NCBI GenBank assembly: GCA_003157895.1
Contig: PMKW01000022.1
Coordinates: 10,618 to 20,171, forward strand
DNA: 9,554 nt
Reading direction: 5' to 3'
DNA from: Methanoregula sp.
Lineage (GTDB): Archaea > Halobacteriota > Methanomicrobia > Methanomicrobiales > Methanospirillaceae
Below, piece after piece: positions 1-7,970 of this stretch (positions are counted from its first letter, which is position 1; the number at the start of each line of letters is the position of its first letter). The position numbers were made by a program, and so were the translations under genes. The notes under the pieces are model-generated. The model worked only from the letters and a program-made list of their open reading frames with translations. It was not told the DNA's origin and did not search any database.

Positions 1-705
1 TTTTTCCTAATTCAAATTCAAGCCTCTATAATTAATGGAATTAATACAGGTATTATGTCTGAACCGACACTATTTTCTTTTTATGCAAATACAACGAACC
101 CGAGCATTTCAAGCCTCTACCTTACTAATTACGTCCATAAACTTTCGGATGGGGGATCTCATCTTTTTCAAAACGTTGCGGTTTATTTAATTATTATTAT
201 TCTAATTTTCCTGTCTGAAACATTCTTCTTACTTCCCAATGAAAGTGGCAGATCCGAGAAGGATTTCTATTATCCGTTGCTTCTGTTCTTTTTCATTCTT
301 CCATTTTCGATTTCCGGTATTAGTTTGATCATTTTTCGAATAATTGGAGGCACCGGGTTTAATGGAATTTCAGGAATTGTCGCCGCATTCATCGGGTATT
401 TTTGGTTTATACTCTATAATGTCTATTTTTCAATTCGAGAGGATGTAATTTTAAAAAACCCTCAAATGATAAGGAAAATGGACGTTTTCTTTATTGGTTG
501 CTTTTTCATTCCGATTTTAATTTTTGTTTACATTAATCTCTTATCTTATGACAATCTCGGAGGCCACACAGCAGGTTATGTTTTTGGATTTTTCTCAGGA
601 TATGGAACGTATCTCACAAGAAAGAAAAAAGAGGATAAGATCATTATCGCATTGATTTTCGCAATAATTATTTGGATTACATCGACATTTTGGATTTTTT
701 TCTAA
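1..705 (+). CDS. Rhomboid-like intramembrane serine protease, probably 5'-truncated by window edge
   Basis: Polytopic membrane protein with the layout of rhomboid proteases, which cut transmembrane substrates inside the bilayer. Counting from the ATG at 55 (216 residues), the first visible helix (about 39-60) opens with an H-x-x-x-N pattern (His36, Asn40), as in rhomboid TM2. A G-I-S-G motif follows at 104-107 (Ser106 the likely nucleophile), then G-G-H-T-A-G with His171 as the likely catalytic base. Hydrophobic segments lie near 72-98, 105-125, 143-164, 168-187 and 195-216, the last being an extra C-terminal helix. With the ATG at 55 the usual TM1 is missing, yet the frame is open back to base 1 with hydrophobic codons, so I prefer a start outside the window. 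The alternative is a leaderless start at 55, since a TATA-like stretch lies near 25-33. The gene is much more AT-rich than its neighbours and ends 2 bp from the convergent aminotransferase gene. Substrate unknown. Confidence 0.72.
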   Translation, partial: FFLIQIQASIINGINTGIMSEPTLFSFYANTTNPSISSLYLTNYVHKLSDGGSHLFQNVAVYLIIIILIFLSETFFLLPNESGRSEKDFYYPLLLFFFILPFSISGISLIIFRIIGGTGFNGISGIVAAFIGYFWFILYNVYFSIREDVILKNPQMIRKMDVFFIGCFFIPILIFVYINLLSYDNLGGHTAGYVFGFFSGYGTYLTRKKKEDKIIIALIFAIIIWITSTFWIFF

Positions 706-707
706 CG

Positions 708-1841
708 TTATCCAACCCTCTTTATCCTCGCCATCGCTTCCTTGAGATTCTCCATCGAGGTTGCATAAGACAGCCGGATCCATCCCGGCGCATAGAATGC
801 ACTGCCCGGGGTTGCCGCGACATGCCCCTTCTCAAGCCAGCGGGACGCGACTTCCATATCGTCGCCCTGCACCTTCACGAACGCATAGAACGCCCCGTCC
901 GCAGGTGCGGTCTCGTAGCCCATCTGGTTTAGTTCAGAAATAACATACTTCCTCCGCCGGTCGAACTCCTTCCGCATCTCCTCGACGCAGGACTGGTCGC
1001 CCCTGAGCGCCGCAACCCCGCCCCACATCGCAAAGGTCGTTGCCTGGCTGATCGAGTGCTGCTGCACCTTGGACATCTCACGGATGATCTCGACCGGGGC
1101 CACCGCGTACCCGAGCCGCCAGCCGGTCATGGCATAGGCCTTCGAAAACCCGTTGATGGTGATGGTACGGTGGGCCATGTCCCCGATGGCGGCGAGTGAA
1201 ATGTGCTCTTTGCCATATATCATTTTCTCGTATATCTCGTCGGACATGGCGTAGATATCATTGTCCGCACAGAGATCTGCTACGAGTTTCATGGACTTTT
1301 TATCGAAAACAGCGCCGGTGGGATTTGAGGGGGAGTTAACGACAATCATCTTCGTCTTTGGATTCACCCGTTCCAGCAGTGAGTCGTCGAGCTGGAACGT
1401 CTTTAAGTTAATCGCGTGCTTCACGATCTTCCCGCCGGCAATCTGGACGCAGGGCTCGTAGGAGACCCAGGCCGGGGTGAGAAGAATCGTCTCGTCGCCG
1501 GGGTTCAGGATTGCCTCACAGGCCTCGTAGATGGCATCCTTTGCACCGCAGGCCACAATCACCTGCTGCGGGGTGCAGGGGAATTTGTTCTCGTTTGTGA
1601 TCTTCTCGCTGATCGCACTCAGCAGCTCGGGGATGCCATTGCTCGGGGCGTAATGGGTCTCGCCCCGCCGCAGCGCATCGATGCAGGCGTCCGTGATATG
1701 CTGCGGGGTGGCGAAGTCGGGTTCGCCGATCGACAGGCTGATGACATCGATCCCCTCCCGCTGCATTTTCTTTGCCTTGTTGGAGATCGCGATTGTTGCC
1801 GATTCGACAACGCCGGCAATCTTCTCCGACAGGGGCTTCAT
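708..1841 (-). CDS. aspC: PLP-dependent class I/II aminotransferase (aspartate/aromatic aminotransferase type)
   Basis: Fold-type I PLP enzyme of 377 residues, the usual length for archaeal and Bacillus-type AspC enzymes. It transfers an amino group between an amino acid such as aspartate or an aromatic acid and a 2-oxo acid in the cytoplasm. Visible residues: Y-A-P-S-N-G near 64-69, N-S-P-S-N-P-T-G at 169-176 (Asn173 contacts PLP), S-D-E-I-Y at 200-204 (Asp201 pairs with the pyridine nitrogen), G-F-S-K with Schiff-base Lys234, W-R-L-G-Y with Arg242 on the PLP phosphate, and I-R-L-S-Y with Arg356 for the substrate carboxylate. All key residues are present. Its ATG overlaps the ribH stop as ATGA, so it is the last gene of the operon and translationally coupled. 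Substrate cannot be fixed from sequence: aspartate, tyrosine/phenylalanine and others are possible. The gene symbol is a family label only. Confidence 0.93.
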   Translation of the reverse strand: MKPLSEKIAGVVESATIAISNKAKKMQREGIDVISLSIGEPDFATPQHITDACIDALRRGETHYAPSNGIPELLSAISEKITNENKFPCTPQQVIVACGAKDAIYEACEAILNPGDETILLTPAWVSYEPCVQIAGGKIVKHAINLKTFQLDDSLLERVNPKTKMIVVNSPSNPTGAVFDKKSMKLVADLCADNDIYAMSDEIYEKMIYGKEHISLAAIGDMAHRTITINGFSKAYAMTGWRLGYAVAPVEIIREMSKVQQHSISQATTFAMWGGVAALRGDQSCVEEMRKEFDRRRKYVISELNQMGYETAPADGAFYAFVKVQGDDMEVASRWLEKGHVAATPGSAFYAPGWIRLSYATSMENLKEAMARIKRVG

Positions 1842-2257
1842 TTCAATCGCTTGACAAGTTTGATGGCGGATTCAACTGCCCGCTTGGCATAATCGATCCG
1901 CTCGTTCGCCTCGAGGCGTGTCATACCGGGCCCGGAGATACCGAGCGTGACGGGTTTGCCAAACTCAAGCGAGAGATCGATGATCTTCCGGGCTGCGTGC
2001 TGGACCACGATCTGGTCGTGCTGGGTATTGCCCTCGATAACGCAGCCGATCGTGACAACCGCGTCAACTTTTCCGTTCGTCAGCATCTTTTTTATCGCAA
2101 GCGGCATGTCATATGCGCCGGGCACGTAGAGGCATTCAGTCACTTCTGCGCCAAGGAATGCTGCATGTTCGCGGCCTTCGATCTCCATCATGTAGGTAAT
2201 GTCGCGGTTGAACTCCGCAACAACAAATCCGAGTTTTATGGGGTTGGTGTCACACAT
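1838..2257 (-). CDS. ribH: 6,7-dimethyl-8-ribityllumazine synthase
   Basis: Penultimate enzyme of riboflavin synthesis: it condenses 5-amino-6-ribitylaminouracil with 3,4-dihydroxy-2-butanone 4-phosphate to give dimethylribityllumazine. The 139-residue length is typical of archaeal RibH. Characteristic elements are the early E-F-N-R segment (15-18), the P-G-A-Y-D-M-P loop (46-52), and [10 protein letters not shown] at 71-80, whose final His80 matches the family's catalytic histidine. An L-G-I-S strand (105-108) and a C-terminal A-K-R-A-V-E-S-A helix complete the fold. Members of this family assemble into pentamers or 60-mers. The start ATG at 2257 is preceded by GAGATGAT, close to the archaeal Shine-Dalgarno consensus. 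A 44-bp gap separates it from ribC upstream, and its stop overlaps the next gene as ATGA. Confidence 0.95.
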   Translation of the reverse strand: MCDTNPIKLGFVVAEFNRDITYMMEIEGREHAAFLGAEVTECLYVPGAYDMPLAIKKMLTNGKVDAVVTIGCVIEGNTQHDQIVVQHAARKIIDLSLEFGKPVTLGISGPGMTRLEANERIDYAKRAVESAIKLVKRLK

Positions 2258-2301
2258 ACTCTATCATCTCTTGTATTGGGTCAATAATCCTTACGCTGCT
2301 T

Positions 2302-3890
<1,589 letters not shown>

Positions 3891-3936
3891 GTAGATCTGC
3901 TCATAGTATATCTGGATAAGCACAATATATGTTTGG
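3891..3936. promoter_or_regulatory. Compact divergent promoter with two interleaved TATA boxes
   Basis: Only 46 bp separate the start codons of the minus-strand aminotransferase/rib operon and plus-strand purE. On the plus strand TATATC at 3907-3912 lies about 26 bases before 3935, predicting a leaderless purE transcript starting at or next to ATG 3937. On the minus strand AAACATATATT (plus coordinates 3924-3934) predicts a start near 3902 and a leader of about 11 nt before ATG 3890. Neither gene has a convincing Shine-Dalgarno sequence, which fits leaderless or very short leaders. The two TATA elements are interleaved closely enough that TBP/TFB probably cannot occupy both at once. Spacing is from sequence; the start sites are inferred. 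Confidence 0.6.
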
Positions 3937-4332
3937 ATGGCTGACATGGCAGACGTTGCAATCATCTCGGGATCCGCATCGGACGCAAAGATTACGGACA
4001 GGGTAAAAAAGGTTCTTGACGAGAACGGGGTGTCGTATGATGCCCAAATAATCTCGGCACATCGCGACCCCGACAAGCTTGATGCCTACATTAAAACAAG
4101 TAATGTAAAAATTTACATCGCGATCGCCGGCCTCTCCGCAGCCCTGCCCGGCGTTATCGCATCAAAAACCGATAGGCCGGTGATCGGAGTCCCGGTCAGC
4201 GGGACGCTCAACGGGCTTGATGCCCTCCTTGCCATTGCACAGATGCCAAAAGGTGTGCCGGTTGCCTGTGTCGGTGTCGATAACGGGGATAATGCAGCGT
4301 GGCTGGCAATAAGAATCCTGAAGCTGAGATAA
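3937..4332 (+). CDS. purE: PurE, 5-(carboxyamino)imidazole ribonucleotide mutase / AIR carboxylase, archaeal type
   Basis: Purine-biosynthesis enzyme that forms 4-carboxy-5-aminoimidazole ribonucleotide, either from N5-CAIR (mutase) or directly from AIR and CO2 (carboxylase). It has 131 residues, slightly shorter than bacterial PurE. Motifs: S-G-S-A-S-D at 11-16, S-A-H-R-D-P at 40-45 with His42 matching the catalytic histidine, A-G-L-S-A-A-L-P-G at 64-72, G-V-P-V at 84-87, and A-Q-M-P-K-G-V-P-V at 101-109. Where class I PurE reads A-A-H-L-P-G, this protein has Ala69 in place of His, and the SAHRTP threonine is Asp. No purK is seen nearby, so direct use of CO2 is possible, as is thought for methanogens. 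Start 3937 gives M-A-D-M-A-D; the in-frame ATG at 3946 is an alternative. The gene is divergent from the rib operon. Confidence 0.92.
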   Translation: MADMADVAIISGSASDAKITDRVKKVLDENGVSYDAQIISAHRDPDKLDAYIKTSNVKIYIAIAGLSAALPGVIASKTDRPVIGVPVSGTLNGLDALLAIAQMPKGVPVACVGVDNGDNAAWLAIRILKLR

Positions 4333-4515
4333 AAAGGTAAGGGGTTCAGACATTTTCCAGTCCGTGATCGTACTGATAATTACTTCCCCGTTCAATCACC
4401 TCCATCTATACCTGAAAGTGCTGGTGATGGTCTTTGGGCGCCCGATCTCTTCCAAACCGAAATTATCCCGCTGCACGAAGTAGACCGGGTATCGCGGACT
4501 AACCTGTTAATGTTG
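4333..4515. other. Intergenic region between purE and methyltransferase 3' ends, with an orphan coding-like stretch
   Basis: The two flanking genes converge here. Just after the purE stop there is only a weak T-rich patch and no clear hairpin terminator. On the minus strand, bases 4506-4399 form a 36-codon open stretch closed by TGA at 4396-4398. It lies in the same frame as the methyltransferase but beyond two stop codons (TGA 4518-4516, TAA 4509-4507). Its translation (beginning Q-V-S-P-R-Y-P-V-Y-F-V-Q) reads like real protein but has no start codon. A GGAGGTGA string on the minus strand (4404-4397) resembles a strong Shine-Dalgarno site, but no credible start follows it. No function can be assigned. 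Confidence 0.4.
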
Positions 4516-5262
4516 TCACGGGTTCTGCATGATGAAGAACGTATAGCCGTAGTACCGCTTGTATTTCCGGTAGGTCTCAGCCTCGTCCTCGAAGGAATCA
4601 AGGAGAGCCGCACATGCCGGATCGGACCCCTGCGTTCCCCTCAGCTGATTTATCCGGGCGAGCATCGGGACATAGTAGTGCTCCCACCACCCGGCTTCGG
4701 GAAGCCTGTACGTGGCAAGGAGATTAAGCCCGGCATTCCTGACCTGTTCCTTAAGCTGGTCCTCCGTCCCGGGAATGTACCCTTCCCTCTCCCACCACTG
4801 CACAAGATCCTGCGGGGGATTTGGTTCAAACCACGCGGCATCAGAGACAACGATGAATCCGCCTTTTTTCACGAACGGTTTCCATGTCCTCAGGCCTTTT
4901 TCAAACCCGATGATGAAAATAGCCCCCTCGGACCAGATAAGGTCGAACTGCCGGGGCTCAAACGGGAGGGTATCCATCGAAGCACAGATCGTCTTGATCC
5001 GCCCGTCCATACCATCCTTTCCGGATTGTGCCCTGATGGTATCGAGGAACGGCTGGTGGTTATCCACGGCGGTTATCGTGCCGGTCGAGAGCGCTGCAAG
5101 GTCCCGGGTCTGGGTGCCGCTCCCACACCCGATGTCGAGGATCTGTGCCCCGTCAGGGAGGGGTGGAAGGAGAGACCAGGCGTTCTTTGTTGCACCCGTG
5201 CAGCCGGGTCCCTGCCGGGGAAGGAACTCGAACACCTGGTAAAAAAACGCATCAAGTGTCAT
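4516..5262 (-). CDS. Class I SAM-dependent methyltransferase
   Basis: Rossmann-fold methyltransferase of 248 residues from ATG 5262. SAM-binding motif I is I-L-D-I-G-C-G-S-G at 41-49, followed by the acidic residue of motif II (A-V-D at 65-67), which should bind the ribose hydroxyls. S-M-D-T-L-P-F at 95-101 and D-L-I-W-S-E-G-A at 107-114 are characteristic of a subfamily of small-molecule methyltransferases, and K-K-G-G-F-I-V-V-S-D at 132-141 is the post-motif III strand. The substrate is unknown. The frame extends upstream to an ATG at 5325, but 5262 is preferred: it begins M-T-L-D-A-F-F as expected for the family's N-terminal helix and has GGGGT eight bases upstream. The protein looks complete at its C-terminus (G-Y-T-F-F-I-M). 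It is divergent from the LEA14-like gene and convergent with purE. Confidence 0.85.
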   Translation of the reverse strand: MTLDAFFYQVFEFLPRQGPGCTGATKNAWSLLPPLPDGAQILDIGCGSGTQTRDLAALSTGTITAVDNHQPFLDTIRAQSGKDGMDGRIKTICASMDTLPFEPRQFDLIWSEGAIFIIGFEKGLRTWKPFVKKGGFIVVSDAAWFEPNPPQDLVQWWEREGYIPGTEDQLKEQVRNAGLNLLATYRLPEAGWWEHYYVPMLARINQLRGTQGSDPACAALLDSFEDEAETYRKYKRYYGYTFFIMQNP

Positions 5263-5350
5263 GATACCCCATAGTTGGGTAGAATGGATAGAGTGCTTTG
5301 TGGTTGACTGTCCCGTATTCAGCATCCGGAGAGATCCCGGTATGGGCTAT

Positions 5351-5358
5351 CTTTTAAT
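5351..5358 (+). promoter_or_regulatory. Candidate TATA box for the LEA14-like gene
   Basis: CTTTTAAT in the 172-bp space between the divergent methyltransferase and LEA14-like genes. A start about 26 bases downstream (near 5379) would leave a leader of roughly 55 nt before ATG 5435 and would exclude the earlier in-frame ATGs at 5261, 5342 and 5357. Single weak match; inference only. Confidence 0.3.
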
Positions 5359-5434
5359 GGATAATGAACGCGGGTACTGGGAAGAACCAAAAGGACTGGC
5401 AGCCTTTTGGGGATTGAGAACGAACATTCTTATC

Positions 5435-5872
5435 ATGCCTGTCCTGAAGGATCCGGTTGTCACGCTCGAAGATATCCGGCTCCGGAAGGTCTCCCTCTCA
5501 TCCCTCGACCTTGACGTGGCAATGCGCTTGCAGAACCCCAACCCCCTGGGCCTCACCCTGCGGGAACTCCCGTTTACCATCCTGTGCAGTTGTGGCCACA
5601 CGGATCAGCAGCTCGTTTCCGGTAATACCGGGCGGGTAAAGATCGCCGGGAACAGCGCCACGCTGCTTCATATTCCGGCAACCTCGCAGAATGCCGCCCT
5701 TATCGGTGCACTCGCGACCTTTGTCACGAACGGCAGGGTTCAGGTAACTATCCGGGGAACGGCGATCGTTGACGCAATTATTTTCGGCTGGTCAGTCCCG
5801 TTCGAGAAGACGTTGCCGGTAACCATGGAGCAGGTCGCGGGTTCTCTCGTAAGGGAGAGGGGTCCCGACTGA
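5435..5872 (+). CDS. LEA14-like / WHy-domain protein
   Basis: Small protein of the late-embryogenesis-abundant type 2 (LEA14, WHy domain) family, common in methanogens. These form a beta-sandwich, are associated with desiccation or stress responses in plants, and have no settled role in archaea. From ATG 5435 it has 145 residues, close to one domain. The hallmark is N-P-N-P at 34-37 within L-Q-N-P-N-P-L-G-L-T-L, after strands with K-V-S-L-S-S-L-D-L-D-V (18-28). Further strands run to V-P-F-E-K-T-L-P-V (121-129). The frame is open back to 5261 with other ATGs at 5261, 5342 and 5357, but those residues do not resemble the family, whose members often begin M-P-V-L-K-x-P. No signal peptide or membrane segment from this start, so probably cytoplasmic. 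No good Shine-Dalgarno is visible. The true start could be further upstream. Confidence 0.75.
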   Translation: MPVLKDPVVTLEDIRLRKVSLSSLDLDVAMRLQNPNPLGLTLRELPFTILCSCGHTDQQLVSGNTGRVKIAGNSATLLHIPATSQNAALIGALATFVTNGRVQVTIRGTAIVDAIIFGWSVPFEKTLPVTMEQVAGSLVRERGPD

Positions 5873-6095
5873 CTTGGTATGCTTTTCCCTTTTCACGATA
5901 TTTTTGGCCGGGTCCTGACCGAATAGGGAAGTGAGGGGTAACACCCTCCCATTATGTCCGGCTCCGGACAGGATAGTCACGGTAGGATACTGCCGGAACC
6001 TGTACCTGCCCGGATTCAGGCTGCCCTTTATTCGTTTCCATTGCATATCCTCGTCAAGGCATCCTGTCAAAGGGTAACGGGCGGGGATTTCTCCC
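5873..6095. other. Convergent intergenic region between LEA14-like and PKD genes
   Basis: The LEA14-like gene ends at 5872 and the PKD gene at 6096 on the opposite strand. T-rich runs at about 5881-5906 on the plus strand (TTTT, TTTT, TTTTT) could act as an archaeal T-tract terminator for the LEA14-like gene. No counterpart is visible for the PKD gene. The rest shows no recognisable gene, repeat or hairpin. Confidence 0.35.
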
Positions 6096-7745
6096 TCACA
6101 ACTGGCTGCTGCCACCCCTCCGGTGTCCCCTTTTCGGCCGGTGGCGGAGATAGAGGACCACACCAGCGCCGATAACAATGATAATGAGGATTCCTGCGAT
6201 AACATATATGAATGAGGAGGAGGCAGAGGACTTAGCTGCCGGGACGACCGTCTCAGCGGTCACGACCGGGGCGGGCTCCGTATTGGTCGGGACTGACCCG
6301 ACCGTGGTTTCCTCGCTTGCAGCTGTCGTTCTCACCGGAGTATTCGAGTCCGCTGAAAGTGCGGTGATAAAGTTGCTCGCGGTCTTGGAACTGTTTCCCC
6401 CGTCATTGGCTGCCTTGAGAGAGACGGTATAGTTACCGGTATTTGTATAAGTATAGACCGGGTTTTTTTCCGTGCTTGACGAACCATCGCCGAACGACCA
6501 GAGCCATGACGTGGGGGTATTGGAGGAGGTATCATTGAACCGGACCGTAAAAGGAACCATCCCGGATGTCATGTCCGCGGTGAACGATGCAACGGGTGAG
6601 CTGACAGAAGTTACCGTGATATACCCGGTCATTTTCGTGGTATTACTACCTGCGGAATTTTTCGCCGTCAGGGAAACCGAGTACGTTCCCGTATCTGTAT
6701 ATTCATGCGTCGGGTTCTGGTTGGTTGATTTCCCGCCATCGCCAAATTGCCAGCTCCATGTTGTCGGGGAATTCTCCGATGTATCGGTAAACCGGACGGT
6801 GAGGGGAGCCGTCCCATTAGTTATATCCGAAGTGAAGTTGGCGACGGGAGTCGCGTAGGTGACTATGATATAATTGGTTCTGGTCTGCGTATCACTCCCG
6901 GCAGCATTAGTCGCAATCAGGGTTACTGTATATGTATCGGACGTCATGTAAGTGTGTGACGGATTTTGGATGGTGGACAGGTTCCCGTCACCAAACGACC
7001 AGATCCATGAGGTCGGGGAGTTCGTTGTGGAGTCTACGAACTGGACGGTGAGGGGAGCCGTCCCGGAGGTTACTGATGACGCGAATGATGCGACCGGGAT
7101 CGTGGCAATTTTATCGGAAACCAGGTAATCAGTCTTGGTAACTGTGCTGCTCCCACCATCATTGGTAGCAGTCAGGGTCACTGTGTACGTACCTGCGGTC
7201 GAATACGTGTGCACCGGATTCTGGAGCGTGGATGAGCTGCCATCACCAAACGACCAGACCCAAGAGGCAGGGGAGTTAGTTGACAGGTCAACGAACTGAA
7301 CACCGAACGAGACCGTGCCGGTCGTTACATTCGAGACAAATGCAGCAACCGGCGCAGATGCTGACTTGCTTGCAGTGATATTACCGCTCTTTGTTACCGT
7401 ATCAGTACCCGCCCCGTTTGTGGCTGCAAGAATAATCGTGTACGTCCCTGCCTTTGTATAGGTATACGTCGGATTCTGGAGCGTGGATGTGCCACCATCA
7501 CCAAACGACCAGAACCACGAAGTGGGGGTATTTGTTGAGGAATCAATAAAATGGACACTCAACGGGATAGTTCCTGCGGTCACATTCGACACAAACGATG
7601 CCACCGGAACTGAAGCTCCTGTGCATACCGGGGTGAAGATAATCATACTAAATATGAGGAGGAAAAACCATATAATAGAAAAATTTTTAAAAGGTCTTCT
7701 GCAACTCTGCTGGTGGCCATAGTTTTCAGAACATCGAATCTGCAA
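6096..7745 (-). CDS. Membrane-anchored surface protein with five PKD repeats
   Basis: Secreted, C-terminally anchored surface protein typical of methanogens. Numbered from a TTG start at 7745 (549 residues), it has an N-terminal signal helix (about 23-41), five PKD beta-sandwich domains (47-126, 132-210, 216-295, 300-379, 384-462), a Thr/Pro/Ala-rich linker (about 463-510), one transmembrane helix (512-533) and a basic cytoplasmic tail. Each PKD has the W-x-F-G-D-G signature (FGDG at 81, 166, 251, 334 and 418) and the (T)-Y-T-V-(T/S)-L strand. PKD domains commonly mediate adhesion or protein contacts; no enzymatic domain is present. In-frame ATGs at 7799 and 7781 exist, but TTATATAA at 7781-7788 would place transcription start near 7758. 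TTG 7745 then follows AGGTG at ideal spacing. Many Asn-x-Ser/Thr sites could be N-glycosylated. The start is uncertain; the identity is not. Confidence 0.88.
   Translation of the reverse strand: MQIRCSENYGHQQSCRRPFKNFSIIWFFLLIFSMIIFTPVCTGASVPVASFVSNVTAGTIPLSVHFIDSSTNTPTSWFWSFGDGGTSTLQNPTYTYTKAGTYTIILAATNGAGTDTVTKSGNITASKSASAPVAAFVSNVTTGTVSFGVQFVDLSTNSPASWVWSFGDGSSSTLQNPVHTYSTAGTYTVTLTATNDGGSSTVTKTDYLVSDKIATIPVASFASSVTSGTAPLTVQFVDSTTNSPTSWIWSFGDGNLSTIQNPSHTYMTSDTYTVTLIATNAAGSDTQTRTNYIIVTYATPVANFTSDITNGTAPLTVRFTDTSENSPTTWSWQFGDGGKSTNQNPTHEYTDTGTYSVSLTAKNSAGSNTTKMTGYITVTSVSSPVASFTADMTSGMVPFTVRFNDTSSNTPTSWLWSFGDGSSSTEKNPVYTYTNTGNYTVSLKAANDGGNSSKTASNFITALSADSNTPVRTTAASEETTVGSVPTNTEPAPVVTAETVVPAAKSSASSSFIYVIAGILIIIVIGAGVVLYLRHRPKRGHRRGGSSQL
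6360..7607 (-). repeat. Five tandem PKD-domain repeats (~250 bp units)
   Basis: Units on the minus strand lie at about 7607-7368, 7352-7116, 7100-6861, 6848-6609 and 6596-6360. Each encodes the pattern P-V-A-(S/A/N)-F, an N/S-x-x-(T/S/N)-G stretch, N-(S/T)-P-(T/A)-(S/T)-W, F-G-D-G and N-P-x-(H/Y)-x-Y. DNA similarity is highest around W-S-F-G-D-G, where phrases such as TCACCAAACGACCAGA recur on the plus strand. The array arose by internal duplication and could change copy number by recombination. Confidence 0.85.
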
Positions 7746-7780
7746 TTCTGCACCTTTAATAAGATACTTTCTCCCGGACA

Positions 7781-7788
7781 TTATATAA
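7781..7788 (-). promoter_or_regulatory. Candidate TATA box of the PKD surface-protein gene
   Basis: TTATATAA, a self-complementary TATA element, 36 bases upstream of the proposed TTG start at 7745. It predicts transcription from near 7758 and a 13-nt leader containing AGGTG. If correct, the ATGs at 7799 and 7781 are not used, because they lie upstream of or within the TATA box. Confidence 0.45.
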
Positions 7789-7970
7789 GATCCGGTCATA
7801 TGGGAAGCGAAATACTCGTCATAAACCGGGGATAATTGAACTTCTGAGGACCTATTACCTATTATCTTTAACGGACTATCGCCACCGCCCGAGCCAGACT
7901 ACCGCGTATACTATAAAGGCGGAAGAAAATAAGAGGTGGCAGAATGTGGGACAGGGTCCTGACTTCCTGA

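Noticed and set aside
31..45. ATTAAT-GGA-ATTAAT symmetrical motif near the window start
   Set aside because: Short, low-complexity AT-rich sequence within a probable coding frame; expected by chance in this composition.
3891..4076. Upstream extension of the class V aminotransferase to ATG 4076
   Set aside because: The extra 62 residues are antisense to purE and precede the family's conserved N-terminal M-L-P-G-P-V-P motif.
4162..4395. Minus-strand 77-codon open frame starting with TTG behind GGAGGTGA
   Set aside because: Ribosome site is only one base from the TTG, and the rest is antisense to the conserved C-terminus of PurE.
4510..5274. 254-codon plus-strand open frame opposite the methyltransferase
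   Set aside because: It is the antisense shadow of the methyltransferase, which has clear SAM motifs. The plus translation is rich in Arg/Pro/Gly with no family resemblance.
5261..5434. N-terminal extension of the LEA14-like protein to ATG 5261
   Set aside because: It overlaps the methyltransferase start, lacks family similarity, and contains the candidate TATA box at 5351-5358.
5792..6205. Long minus-strand open frame (137 codons) spanning the LEA14/PKD convergent gap
   Set aside because: It overlaps the 3' ends of two well-supported genes in other frames, its start lies inside the PKD gene, and its translation shows no recognisable motif or convincing ribosome site.
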